From Enterobacter cancerogenus (GTDB lineage: Bacteria > Pseudomonadota > Gammaproteobacteria > Enterobacterales > Enterobacteriaceae), in contig JRUP01000019.1 of assembly GCA_000773965.1 (NCBI GenBank), forward strand, positions 1 to 64,000: 64,000 nt of DNA, read 5' to 3'. The translations under genes and the position numbers were made by a program. Shown piece by piece: positions 1-8,265 of this stretch. Below the pieces are notes generated by a model. That model was not told where the DNA came from and ran no database searches. It saw nothing but the letters and a program-made list of their open reading frames with translations. Each line of letters opens with the position of its first letter. Position 1 is the first letter of the stretch.

Positions 1-113
1 ACCGCCATCAATGCATAGAACGCGCTGCCGCCCAGCATCAGCAATTTCCCGCCCATATAGAGCAGTGCCAGTGCCAGAATCGCCAACACGATGCTGGTTA
101 GTTTATTAACCAT
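1..113 (-). CDS. gcd: Membrane-bound PQQ-dependent glucose/quinate-type dehydrogenase, N-terminal fragment
   Basis: Only the first 37 residues lie in the window; the gene runs off the left edge. The peptide starts MVNKLTSIVLAILALALLYM and continues GGKLLMLGGSAFYALMA, which matches the first membrane helix plus the GG-x-L-x-x-x-GGS-x-Y segment typical of the five-helix membrane anchor of Gcd-type quinoproteins. Such enzymes oxidise aldoses in the periplasm using PQQ and pass electrons to ubiquinone. The ATG is preceded by a GAGGGA ribosome site. It is divergent from the binding-protein gene at 483. The pqq operon at 52-58 kb would supply its cofactor. Which sugar it oxidises cannot be seen from this fragment. 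Confidence 0.7.
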   Translation of the reverse strand, partial: MVNKLTSIVLAILALALLYMGGKLLMLGGSAFYALMA

Positions 114-283
114 GCCAATCCCTCAACGTTTTTCATCAAATACCACCCAAAATAAACCTACATAAACTCAACAGAATTTTAACGTACGTTATCGAACAGT
201 AAAAACCCGTTGCTGAGTGTGTCGTTAGCTCCGCTTATGAATGTAGTCGGGCTAATGACTGATGAATCCCGCCGAGCTCAATG

Positions 284-299
284 TGTGACTGAAATCACG
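284..299. promoter_or_regulatory. CRP-like site in the 369-bp divergent intergenic region
   Basis: The sequence TGTGA-N6-TCACG matches the CRP consensus at nine of ten key bases. It lies between the gcd-type gene (start at 113, minus) and the binding-protein gene (start at 483, plus). The rest of the 114-482 gap is AT-rich near the gcd side, has a perfect AACGTACGTT palindrome at 181-190, and shows no convincing gene. Confidence 0.4.
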
Positions 300-482
300 T
301 TTCACTTATCGTCGTGAGAATTAATCATTAGTGAGGATAAATCGCATTTTTTGATAACGGCAGTTGCGCAATCTTTCACCCTCCGTGGCTTTTGCGCTCA
401 TTGCATATCGTTGCGCGGATTTGTTACTACGCCTGCTGTAGCGGAAAACTTACGCTGTTTTCTTTTTTCTCAGGGAAACATC

Positions 483-1412
483 ATGAAACTCACGTTTATC
501 GCCAGCGCATTGTTGGCCGCCACCTTCACCACTTATGCCGCCAATACCGAACTCGTGGTCGGCGACCAAAAGGGGAACGCCCGCGCCGTGATGTCAGCAG
601 CCGGTGAACTCACCAATGTGCCTTATGAAATCAAATGGTACGAATTCCCTAACGCCGCGCCGCTGCTGGAATCACTCAACTCACAGCATCTGGATGCCGG
701 ATTAGTCGGTGATGGTCCGCTGGCTTTTGCCGTGGCGGCTGGGGCTAAAATCCGCGCTATTCAGGCCTCACAATATTTGGGTAACGGGCTGCTGGTTAAA
801 AAGGATAGCGCCGTCCATACCATTGCCGACCTCAAAGGCAAAAAGGTGGCCACGGTGAAAGGTTCATCGGGTCAGAACATGGTGCTCAACGCGCTGCACC
901 AGGCCGGTTTGCCTGATGACAGCGTTAACTTTGTTTTCACCACGCCTGCTGAGGCGACATTGGCATTGGATAACGGTGCCGTGGATGCGGTGGCGACATG
1001 GGAACCGTATGTCTCTTTCGCGGTGGCTCAGTCAGGTGATCGCATCGCCATTGACGGCAAGGAGGCACCGGTCTCCAACTATCTGGTGGCGACCGATAGC
1101 GCTATCAGCAATAAACGTGCAGAGCTGGCTGATTTCCGACAGCGTCTGATTCGCGCTCGCGCCTGGGGCGTGGCTCATCCGCAAGAGTATGCCAATGGCA
1201 TCGCGTCTTTACTGCGTCTGCCAGATGCCGTCGCCTTGAGTAAGGTTCAGCGTGAAAACAACGCCCCGGTGGAGGATTACGCGCTGGTGGCGCAACGCCA
1301 GCAGGCTGCGATTGATACTTTCGCACGTAGCGGGTTAATCAAACCCGGCTTGCAGGCGAGCAGTCTGGTCGATGCGTCATTTTTTGGCGAAGCGGGAGCC
1401 GCTAAACCATGA
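483..1412 (+). CDS. Aliphatic sulfonate/taurine-type ABC transporter substrate-binding protein (SsuA/TauA-like), orphan
   Basis: A 309-residue periplasmic protein with a signal peptide (MKLTFIASALLAATFTTYAA). After it come features of the NMT1/SsuA class of binding proteins: DQKGN, the WYEFPNAAPLLESL segment, and ATWEPY around residue 180. I chose the ATG at 483 because it opens the signal peptide; an in-frame start at 351 would add a non-signal leader. It overlaps the following flavin monooxygenase by four bases (ATGA), so the two are translated together, which suggests a role in uptake of an organosulfur compound. No permease or ATPase gene is adjacent. A clear paralogue lies at 59459-60391. 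Confidence 0.8.
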   Translation: MKLTFIASALLAATFTTYAANTELVVGDQKGNARAVMSAAGELTNVPYEIKWYEFPNAAPLLESLNSQHLDAGLVGDGPLAFAVAAGAKIRAIQASQYLGNGLLVKKDSAVHTIADLKGKKVATVKGSSGQNMVLNALHQAGLPDDSVNFVFTTPAEATLALDNGAVDAVATWEPYVSFAVAQSGDRIAIDGKEAPVSNYLVATDSAISNKRAELADFRQRLIRARAWGVAHPQEYANGIASLLRLPDAVALSKVQRENNAPVEDYALVAQRQQAAIDTFARSGLIKPGLQASSLVDASFFGEAGAAKP

Positions 1413-2728
1413 TGAACCTGGCGCTGTACCTCGACTCAGGCATTCATCAGGGTGGCTGGCGTCATCCGCAAGCCGCCACGACCGGTGGCCGCAACTGGCC
1501 GCTGTACCGCAAAATTGCCCAGCGCGCTGAAGCGGCAAAACTCGATATGATCTTTGTTGCGGATAAGCTGGCGATTGATGATGTGTATGGCGGACATCTG
1601 GCGCACACCGTGCAGCATCGCCAGGTGGGATGGTCTGAGCCGCTCACCTTGCTGGCCGCGCTGGCGGCGGTCACCGATCGTATTGGCTTAGGCGGCACCG
1701 TCTCATCCTCCTATTCCGAGCCCTATACCACCGCGCGACAGTTGGCCAACATCGATCACATCAGCGGTGGGCGCGCCGCGTGGAATGTGGTGACTTCATT
1801 AACCCATGCCGAAGCACGTAATTTCGGCCGCAGCCAGCACTTCAGCCATGAGGATCGCTATCGCCGCGCGGCAGAGTTCATCGACGTGATGAAAGCGCTC
1901 TGGGACAGCTTCGAAGAGGATGCGTTGGTGGTGGAAAAAAGCAACGCACGCTTTGCCGATCCGACGCGTTTCCACCGCTTCGACCATCAGGGCGAGTCAT
2001 TCGAGGTACAAGGACCGTTGAACCTGCCCCGTCCACCTCAAGGGCATCCGGTAGTGATTCAGGCTGGTGTTTCTGAGGCATTTATTGACCTGGCGACCCA
2101 ACACGCGGAGATGCTGTTTGTCGTGCAACCTAACCGGGAACGCGCACAGCAGTTCTACCAAACGATCAAGGAGCGTGCGCAGCACTATCAGCGACAGCCT
2201 GATCAGCTGCGAATCATGCCGGGATTAGTGCCGATTGTCGGCCACAGCGAGCAGGATGCACGCGACCGCGCTGAATACCTCAAATCACTGATCACCGTGG
2301 AATCCGGGCTCAGTTTTGTTTCTGCCAGCATGAACATCGATCTGTCACAGTATCCGGTGGATGGACCGGTGCCCGATTTGCGCGAGCAGATTACCGGCAG
2401 TAAAGGACGTTTTCAGTATGTGATTGCCAACGCCATAGAGCAGAAACTCACTCTGGGGGAGATGGCCAAACGCTATGCGGAGAGCTTGTCGTTCCCTTCA
2501 CCGACCGGCACGGCGGATCAAATCGCGCAACAAATGATTGACTGGTATCGACATCAAGCCTGCGATGGATTTGTGATTCTCCCCACCTACATTGATGAAA
2601 ATGAAGATCTATTCCTCAGCCAGGTGGTACCACGTTTGCAGGATGCGGGCGTGTTTCATCAGGATTATGCTGCAGGCACGCTACGCGAACGTTTAGGCCT
2701 CGTGAAACCAGCTAATCGCTTTCATTGA
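1409..2728 (+). CDS. FMN-dependent monooxygenase, NtaA/SnaA/DszA (bacterial luciferase-like) family
   Basis: A 439-residue cytoplasmic enzyme of the two-component flavin monooxygenases that use reduced FMN supplied by a separate reductase. Visible family features are the N-terminal beta strand LALYLDSGIHQGGWRHP, the FVADKLA loop near residue 50, SSSYSEPYTTARQLANIDHISGGRAAWNVVTS around 100-130, and VVIQAGVS near 215. Length is usual for NtaA/SnaA/DszA (about 440-450). It overlaps the upstream binding-protein gene by four bases, arguing that the imported compound is its substrate, probably an organosulfur or amine compound. The substrate itself cannot be read from sequence. A large hairpin follows the stop. 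Confidence 0.8.
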   Translation: MMNLALYLDSGIHQGGWRHPQAATTGGRNWPLYRKIAQRAEAAKLDMIFVADKLAIDDVYGGHLAHTVQHRQVGWSEPLTLLAALAAVTDRIGLGGTVSSSYSEPYTTARQLANIDHISGGRAAWNVVTSLTHAEARNFGRSQHFSHEDRYRRAAEFIDVMKALWDSFEEDALVVEKSNARFADPTRFHRFDHQGESFEVQGPLNLPRPPQGHPVVIQAGVSEAFIDLATQHAEMLFVVQPNRERAQQFYQTIKERAQHYQRQPDQLRIMPGLVPIVGHSEQDARDRAEYLKSLITVESGLSFVSASMNIDLSQYPVDGPVPDLREQITGSKGRFQYVIANAIEQKLTLGEMAKRYAESLSFPSPTGTADQIAQQMIDWYRHQACDGFVILPTYIDENEDLFLSQVVPRLQDAGVFHQDYAAGTLRERLGLVKPANRFH

Positions 2729-2740
2729 TGGATTTTGATC

Positions 2741-2786
2741 ATCGCAAGCAATCTCAAAAAGTGGGTGTTTTGAGATTGCTTGCGAT
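2741..2786. terminator. Perfect 19-bp inverted repeat downstream of the monooxygenase
   Basis: Arms at 2741-2759 and 2768-2786 are perfect reverse complements (ATCGCAAGCAATCTCAAAA and its complement) around an 8-base loop. The A-rich end of the left arm pairs with the T-rich start of the right arm at the loop, and no T-run follows, so it is not a canonical intrinsic terminator. It may still end the 483-2728 transcript or protect its 3' end. Confidence 0.5.
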
Positions 2787-3021
2787 CATGAGTAGTTAAC
2801 AGATGACTGGATGTCGCTCAGAAGTCATTTATACCCTTCGCACTATAAAAGAACGCTTATGTGATCATGCTGGTGCAGACAGACTTACAATGGGCGTCCT
2901 GATGGTCGCCCCTTCTACAGAAAGGCCTTACCTTGTATATCCGCGCTAATTGTTAGCAGCCTTACCATTCTGGCATCAGCTTTGCTTAATGATTCCTGTG
3001 TTCTATTTCAGGAGTCGCGCT

Positions 3022-4341
3022 ATGCAAGCATCTTCTACTCGCTACACTATTTTTTCACTGCTGTTTCTCATCGCGCTGATCAACTACGTTGATCGCGGCG
3101 CACTCTCGTTTGCTGCTAACGCTATCTCTCAGGAATTTCACTTCACCAAAGTTCAACTGGGTGCGGTATTGGGCTATTTCGGTTTTGGCTACCTGTTCGG
3201 CTCTCTGTGTGGCGGTTTTCTCGCTGATAGATTGGGCACCAAAAAAGTGTGGTTGATGGCGGGGATTCTTTGGTCCTTGCTGGAAATTGCCACCGCATGG
3301 GCCGGTGAAGTCGGCATGGCGCTGTTTGGTGGTTCAGCCATTATGGGATTTGCTGCATTGCGTATCCTGTTTGGTTTTTCCGAAGGCCCGGCCTATGCGT
3401 TGATGAACAAAACCATCGCCCACTGGGCCCCGGATAATGAACGCGGTTTTGCGCTGAGCATCGGCTTGCTCAGCACTCAGGTGGGTTCACTGCTGACCGC
3501 ACCCATTGCCGTGGGTTTGCTGCTGTTAACCAACGACTGGCGCATGATGTTTATCCTGCTCGGTGCCTTCTCGCTACTGGCGATGCTGCTGTTTGCACGC
3601 AACTTTACCGACACACCGCTGCTGCATCCCCGCGCCAATGCGGCCGAACGTCAGCTGATCATCAATGGACAAAAGCCTGAAAGCCAACATGAGGGAGCAC
3701 TGCCGTGGTGGCGTTTCTTTACCAGTCGCACACTGGTGTGCAACGCACTTGGCTATTTCAGTTTTCTCTATATCACCTTTACGCTGGTCACCTGGCTGCC
3801 CAAATATCTGCAGGATAACTTCCACTACGATCTGCATTCGTTATGGTACGTGGCGATGATTCCGTGGAGCGGCGCCTGTTTCACCGTGTTGCTTGGCGGG
3901 CGTATAGCCGATCGTCTGCTGGCACGCTTTAACAATCTCCGTTTGGCCAGGAACGTCTTCGCGGCCATCACGCTGTGCGCGACCGCCTGCTGTTTTATGG
4001 CGATTCCGTGGGTCAGTTCAGCTGCAGGGATCATCGCTCTGATGACGCTAGGTAACGCGCTCAATGCGCTGGTGAATAACGTGTATTGGTCGGTGGTGAT
4101 TGATGTGACACCAAAAGCTTCGGTAGGTGCCTACAGCGGCATGACGCTGGCGATAGCCAACCTTGCCTCCATCATCTCCCCGATGCTGTGCGGCTGGCTG
4201 GCGGAATATTACGGTTATAACGCCATGTTCACCGTTACCGCCTGCATTGCGTTTGGCAGCATGCTGGCGATGACGCTATTGCAGCCCGAGAAACGCCTGC
4301 AGGCTGATGCACCCACAGTGGCAGCACAGCAGGCGATGTAA
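3022..4341 (+). CDS. MFS transporter, anion:cation symporter family (hexuronate/galactonate/glucarate type)
   Basis: A 439-residue inner-membrane carrier with the N-terminal signature LIALINYVDRGALSFAA in helix 1, which is characteristic of the ACS family (GudP, DgoT, ExuT). It has twelve predicted hydrophobic segments and the loop motif GGFLADRLGTKKVW between helices 2 and 3. I chose the ATG at 3022, preceded by CAGGAG, over an in-frame start 24 codons upstream because family members start just before helix 1. It stands alone between a hairpin and a convergent acetyltransferase gene that ends two bases after its stop. Sugar acids are the likely substrates; the exact one is unknown. Confidence 0.75.
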   Translation: MQASSTRYTIFSLLFLIALINYVDRGALSFAANAISQEFHFTKVQLGAVLGYFGFGYLFGSLCGGFLADRLGTKKVWLMAGILWSLLEIATAWAGEVGMALFGGSAIMGFAALRILFGFSEGPAYALMNKTIAHWAPDNERGFALSIGLLSTQVGSLLTAPIAVGLLLLTNDWRMMFILLGAFSLLAMLLFARNFTDTPLLHPRANAAERQLIINGQKPESQHEGALPWWRFFTSRTLVCNALGYFSFLYITFTLVTWLPKYLQDNFHYDLHSLWYVAMIPWSGACFTVLLGGRIADRLLARFNNLRLARNVFAAITLCATACCFMAIPWVSSAAGIIALMTLGNALNALVNNVYWSVVIDVTPKASVGAYSGMTLAIANLASIISPMLCGWLAEYYGYNAMFTVTACIAFGSMLAMTLLQPEKRLQADAPTVAAQQAM

Positions 4342-4343
4342 TT

Positions 4344-4976
4344 TTACACGGCGTGCCGCTGGCAGAAGGCAGCAATGTCTGGCGATTGAAAATCCGCCAG
4401 ATGCGTCATCAGCTTCTCCAGCGGCCAGTTCCACCACGCAATCGCCTGCAACTGCGCCGCGATTTCTGGCGTGAAGCGGCCACGAATGGGTTTCGCAGGG
4501 ACGCCGCCCACAATGGTGTAAGGGGCCACATCTTTGGTCACAACCGCGCCAGCCGCCAATACCGCGCCGTCGCCGACGGTCACGCCCGGCAGCACAATGA
4601 CGCCATGACCAATCCACACATCGTTACCGATGATCACGCGGTCCTCGCGGCGATCGGCGAAGAAGCCTGCGTCGCGCTGCGCCTGCGGGTCATAATATTC
4701 CGGGCAGTAGGTAAAACGATGCTGGGATGCACGATCCATCGGATGATTTGGCGCACCAATACGCACCTGATTGGCAATCGCGGTAAAGCGACCAATCTGC
4801 GCATCAGCGACACAACAGTGCTCGCCGAGGTAAGAAAAATCGCCCAACTCGCTATATTCAAGATAACTTTCGGCGAGGATCTCACATTGCTGACCAATGT
4901 GGGTTTCGCGCATACGCACGCTAGGATCGATGACGGTGTGTTGCAGTTTAGCCGGTTGGACAGCGGCGAGGGCCAT
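4344..4976 (-). CDS. Hexapeptide-repeat acetyltransferase, phosphonate-metabolism-associated (DapH/PhnX-like, 'phn_thr-fam')
   Basis: A left-handed beta-helix acyltransferase of about 210 residues. The hexapeptide region is seen in [53 protein letters not shown] and [14 protein letters not shown], ending with the usual [16 protein letters not shown]. The GNHPMD-like element ([16 protein letters not shown]) is typical of the subfamily often found beside phosphonate genes. No phosphonate genes are adjacent here, so the acceptor is unknown. A TTG at 5027 would give 17 extra residues, but the ATG at 4976 has GGAG six bases ahead and fits family length. Confidence 0.7.
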   Translation of the reverse strand: MALAAVQPAKLQHTVIDPSVRMRETHIGQQCEILAESYLEYSELGDFSYLGEHCCVADAQIGRFTAIANQVRIGAPNHPMDRASQHRFTYCPEYYDPQAQRDAGFFADRREDRVIIGNDVWIGHGVIVLPGVTVGDGAVLAAGAVVTKDVAPYTIVGGVPAKPIRGRFTPEIAAQLQAIAWWNWPLEKLMTHLADFQSPDIAAFCQRHAV

Positions 4977-5108
4977 AGCAAGCTCCAATGTGGTCAGAGG
5001 TCTGGATAACGGGTTGTAATAGGTCAAGCGCGAAGCACAACACTAAAGCGGCAAGATGACAGAAATGCTATCGTAGCGGCTTCGTTTGAGGCCATTTAAG
5101 GAAAGGGA

Positions 5109-6011
5109 ATGAGAACACCGTGGTCACTGTTAGCTCTATTGTGGTCTTCTGGCCAGGCGTCAGCGGCACTGCCTGCTGATATCAAAGCAGGTGATATCGT
5201 GCAGGTGCAGTTATCACAATTGCATCCCACGCAAGCCGCAATTGGTTATCGTCAGTTAGATTACAAACTGCACCGTTACCAGGCCGATCCCAAAAAGCTG
5301 TTCGATGATTTTTGCGAAAGCATGGGACAGAAAGGCGTAGACAAATTCAACAGCAAATCACGTATCTCCGATCCGGACAGCTTCACCTGTAAAGCCCCGG
5401 TGGGTGCGCAGCCAGGACCGATGAAAACTGCCGTTATCGCCCCGGATAATGCGCTCTATCTCACTGATGGGCATCACACCTTCAGTAATTTCGCGGATAT
5501 TGGTGGTTTGAAAACGCGCGTACAGGTGCGCATCACCAATGATTTCCGCAGTCTGAAAACGATGAATGCGTTCTGGCAGCAAATGGAAGCCGCCCATCTG
5601 GTCTGGCTGGATACGCCTAAAGGCAAAATCACCCCGCATGACCTGCCGAAAGAGTTGGGCCGTAAACACATGCAGGATGATGAATATCGTTCGCTGGTCT
5701 ATTTCGTGCGCGATATCGGCTTTGAGAAAGAGGACAATCCGCCGCCGTTCCTTGAATTCTATTGGGGTAAATGGCTGGAGACTGAACTGCCGCTGAAATC
5801 ATTCGATCTGCACGATCGCAAAGGCTATGGCGCAGCGGTCACCGCCATTGCTGAAAAAATCACCGACGTACCTAAAGACACGGTGATTGCCCAGAGCGAT
5901 GCCGGACCGCTCACCGCTGAAAAGTTGGGGGCGATGAAAAAGGTCAACGAGAAGAAACTCGATAAGATGATTTCTGCGGATGGCAAACTTGGCTGGGCGT
6001 TTAAACAATAA
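5109..6011 (+). CDS. Secreted ParB/Srx-like protein (ParBc_2 family)
   Basis: A 300-residue protein with an export signal (MRTPWSLLALLWSSGQASA|AL). The mature part carries a ParB/sulfiredoxin-like fold: an early segment IVQVQLSQLHPTQAAIGYRQ, and the key motif LYLTDGHHTFSNF near residue 120, which corresponds to the nucleotide-handling DGHH element of the family. These exported relatives of ParB are known as a family but have no settled function; a partitioning role is excluded by the signal peptide. The last 11 bases overlap the convergent LysR gene. Start ATG is preceded by AAGGAAAGGGA. Confidence 0.65.
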   Translation: MRTPWSLLALLWSSGQASAALPADIKAGDIVQVQLSQLHPTQAAIGYRQLDYKLHRYQADPKKLFDDFCESMGQKGVDKFNSKSRISDPDSFTCKAPVGAQPGPMKTAVIAPDNALYLTDGHHTFSNFADIGGLKTRVQVRITNDFRSLKTMNAFWQQMEAAHLVWLDTPKGKITPHDLPKELGRKHMQDDEYRSLVYFVRDIGFEKEDNPPPFLEFYWGKWLETELPLKSFDLHDRKGYGAAVTAIAEKITDVPKDTVIAQSDAGPLTAEKLGAMKKVNEKKLDKMISADGKLGWAFKQ

Positions 6012-6897
6012 CGCCACTGCCTCTGACTAAACCCAGAAAATTGTGCGCCGTTGCCGTCAATGCATGCTCATGCCAGGCCACCGCTAATCCGGTAGTCGGT
6101 ACCGGCGCTTTTATCTGTTTAAAAACCACGCCTGATAAGCTGAATTGGCGCATCGATTCCGGCACCAGCGATACCCCTAACCCCGCAGCCACGACCGATA
6201 ATATCGAAACGATATGCGGCGCGGGTTGCCCTTCTACCGGGGTGAAGCCCTGCTGGCGGCAGGCTTGCAGCACCGATTCACGCAAGCTGGTACCGCTCTC
6301 CTTCGGTGTCAAAATAAAGTGCTCGTCACGCAACGACGGCAAGGCAATTTTACCGCGTAAGCGCGCCTGCGGATGATTAAGCGGCAATGCAGCCACCAGC
6401 GGTTCCTGCAATAAGAGCTGAACCGTCACGTTATCCGGTATCGCGTTTTCCTGCCGTAGTAGCGCGATATCCAGTTGCTGATTGGCGAGCGCCTGAAGCA
6501 ACACAATGGAGTTGGCCTCCATCACGTTCAGCATCACGTCGGGATAGGCCTGTCGGAAGGCGCGGATAAAACCCGGAACCAGCGGATTCATCCCCACGGT
6601 GCCCGTAAACCCTAAGCGCAACGAACCTGATTCACCTTGTGCCGCGCGGCGTGCGGCATCCACCGCCCCAGAAGCGATACCCGGCAGAGGCTGAACGGAT
6701 TGCAAAAATGCACGTCCGGCCTCCGTCAGTTCCACACCCTGTGCAGTGCGGTTGAACAACGCATAGCCAATCTCCGTTTCGAGATCCTTGATTTGCATGC
6801 TGAGCGGTGGCTGTCCTATGCCGAGTTTCGCCGCTGCGCGCGTAAAATTACGCTCGCTGGCAACAGCAAGGAAGTAGCGTATGTGGCGTAACTCCAT
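6001..6897 (-). CDS. LysR-family transcriptional regulator (YnfL-like)
   Basis: A 298-residue LysR regulator: N-terminal winged helix MELRHIRYFLAVASERNFTRAAAKLGIGQPPLSMQI (recognition helix around residues 28-48), then a two-lobed effector domain beginning at LRLGFTGTVG. It is divergent from an MFS exporter at 6991, the same arrangement as E. coli ynfL/ynfM, so it probably controls that transporter. The intergenic space is 93 bases. The 3' end overlaps the convergent ParB-like gene by 11 bases. Confidence 0.8.
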   Translation of the reverse strand: MELRHIRYFLAVASERNFTRAAAKLGIGQPPLSMQIKDLETEIGYALFNRTAQGVELTEAGRAFLQSVQPLPGIASGAVDAARRAAQGESGSLRLGFTGTVGMNPLVPGFIRAFRQAYPDVMLNVMEANSIVLLQALANQQLDIALLRQENAIPDNVTVQLLLQEPLVAALPLNHPQARLRGKIALPSLRDEHFILTPKESGTSLRESVLQACRQQGFTPVEGQPAPHIVSILSVVAAGLGVSLVPESMRQFSLSGVVFKQIKAPVPTTGLAVAWHEHALTATAHNFLGLVRGSGVIV

Positions 6898-6990
6898 CTG
6901 TTTTATAGATACCTTTATGCAGCGCTATATATTGGACAGATGATAGGCGGCGCGGTAGCGTTGTGCAATCTTCGTTACCCTGGAATCACC

Positions 6991-8214
6991 ATGAGTCGCT
7001 CGTTAGAAAATGTCCTGCCTGTCTCATCCCCTGCAACGTCCAGCATCGCGCGTGGGAGCAGTGAGTATCGCCGCGCGGGTATTGCTTTTTTCATGCTCGG
7101 ACTCGCCAGCTTTTCACTGATCTACTGTGTACAGCCACTGCTGCCTGCCTTTACCCATGCTTTTGGCATCACGCCCGCGCAAAGTTCACTGGCGCTTTCA
7201 CTCACCACCGGCTTGCTGGCGGTGTCAATTTTGCTGGCAGGGGCATTTTCTCAGGCGGTCGGACGTCGTGGATTGATGTTCACGTCGATGGCACTGGCAT
7301 CGGTCTGCAATTTCATCGCCGCCGTATTACCGAATTGGCATCTGCTTCTGGTCGCCCGCGCAGTGGAAGGCGTAGTGCTGGGCGGTGTCCCCGCGGTAGC
7401 GATGGCCTGGCTGGCGGAGGAGATCGACAAAAAAGATCTCGGTAAAACCATGGGATTGTATGTCGGCGGCACGGCGTTTGGCGCGATGGTGGGCCGCGTT
7501 GGCATGGGGTTGCTGACTGAATTCACCTCATGGCGCATCGCCATGGGTGTGCTGGGCGTGCTCGGTCTGGCAGCAGCGATTGCGTTTGTGCTGCTTTTAC
7601 CCGAATCGCGTCATTTCGAACGCAAACCGGGGCTTAACCTCCACTTCCACTTTAAAGCCTGGTTCAGCCACCTCGGCAACAAGGGTCTGATTCGCCTGTA
7701 TGCCACCGGTTTCTTCCTCACCAGTGTATTTGTCACGCTGTTTAACTACGCCACCTTCCGCCTCTCTGACGCGCCGTTTAACTTTAGCCAGACACAAGTC
7801 AGCCTGATTTTCTGCGCCTATGCGATTGGTATTGTCTCTTCCTCACTGTCGGGCAGCCTGGCCGATCGGTTTGGTCGTAAGCCGTTGCTAATTGCCGGTT
7901 TTCTGTTGTTGCTGGCCGGTATTTTGCTGACGGTGCCGGATAACCTGTTGTGTCTGATTGGTGGCATTATCCTGATCACCAGCGGTTTCTTTGTGGCGCA
8001 CGCTGCGGCGAGCGGTTCCGTTGGCCCGCTAGCCGGTAACAATCGCGGCCATGCTTCGTCGCTGTATCTGTTGTTCTATTACATGGGTTCCAGCATTACG
8101 GGCTCGTTCGGCGGCTGGTTCTGGCTGCAGGGTGGCTGGAATGCGGTAGTGGGCTTGACGGTGGTTATCGCGCTGGCAGGGTTGGCGTTAAGTGGATTGT
8201 CGCGCCAGGCGTAG
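6991..8214 (+). CDS. MFS transporter, YnfM-like drug:H+ antiporter
   Basis: A 407-residue inner-membrane carrier with about twelve hydrophobic segments. The N-terminal part SFSLIYCVQPLLPAF followed by SSLALSLTTGLLAVSIL is typical of YnfM/AraJ-type DHA1 carriers, and AFSQAVGRRGLMF is the cytoplasmic loop 2-3 motif. I chose ATG 6991; an in-frame start 17 codons earlier would overlap the likely promoter shared with the divergent LysR gene. The likely role is efflux of a small molecule under LysR control; the substrate is unknown. A bidirectional hairpin follows immediately. Confidence 0.75.
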   Translation: MSRSLENVLPVSSPATSSIARGSSEYRRAGIAFFMLGLASFSLIYCVQPLLPAFTHAFGITPAQSSLALSLTTGLLAVSILLAGAFSQAVGRRGLMFTSMALASVCNFIAAVLPNWHLLLVARAVEGVVLGGVPAVAMAWLAEEIDKKDLGKTMGLYVGGTAFGAMVGRVGMGLLTEFTSWRIAMGVLGVLGLAAAIAFVLLLPESRHFERKPGLNLHFHFKAWFSHLGNKGLIRLYATGFFLTSVFVTLFNYATFRLSDAPFNFSQTQVSLIFCAYAIGIVSSSLSGSLADRFGRKPLLIAGFLLLLAGILLTVPDNLLCLIGGIILITSGFFVAHAAASGSVGPLAGNNRGHASSLYLLFYYMGSSITGSFGGWFWLQGGWNAVVGLTVVIALAGLALSGLSRQA

Positions 8215-8248
8215 CGTGTCAGGCGACTTATAATCGTTGCCTGACACG
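8215..8248. terminator. Bidirectional hairpin between convergent genes
   Basis: Ten-base arms CGTGTCAGGC (8215-8224) and GCCTGACACG (8239-8248) with a 14-base loop sit directly after the MFS stop codon and just before the end of the convergent flavin oxidoreductase. There is no long T-run. Confidence 0.6.
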
Positions 8249-8265
8249 TTCAATTATGGACACGG

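Noticed and set aside
4353..5009. A 218-codon plus-strand frame opposite the acetyltransferase gene
   Set aside because: The minus-strand frame has clear hexapeptide repeats and a ribosome site; the plus frame has neither.
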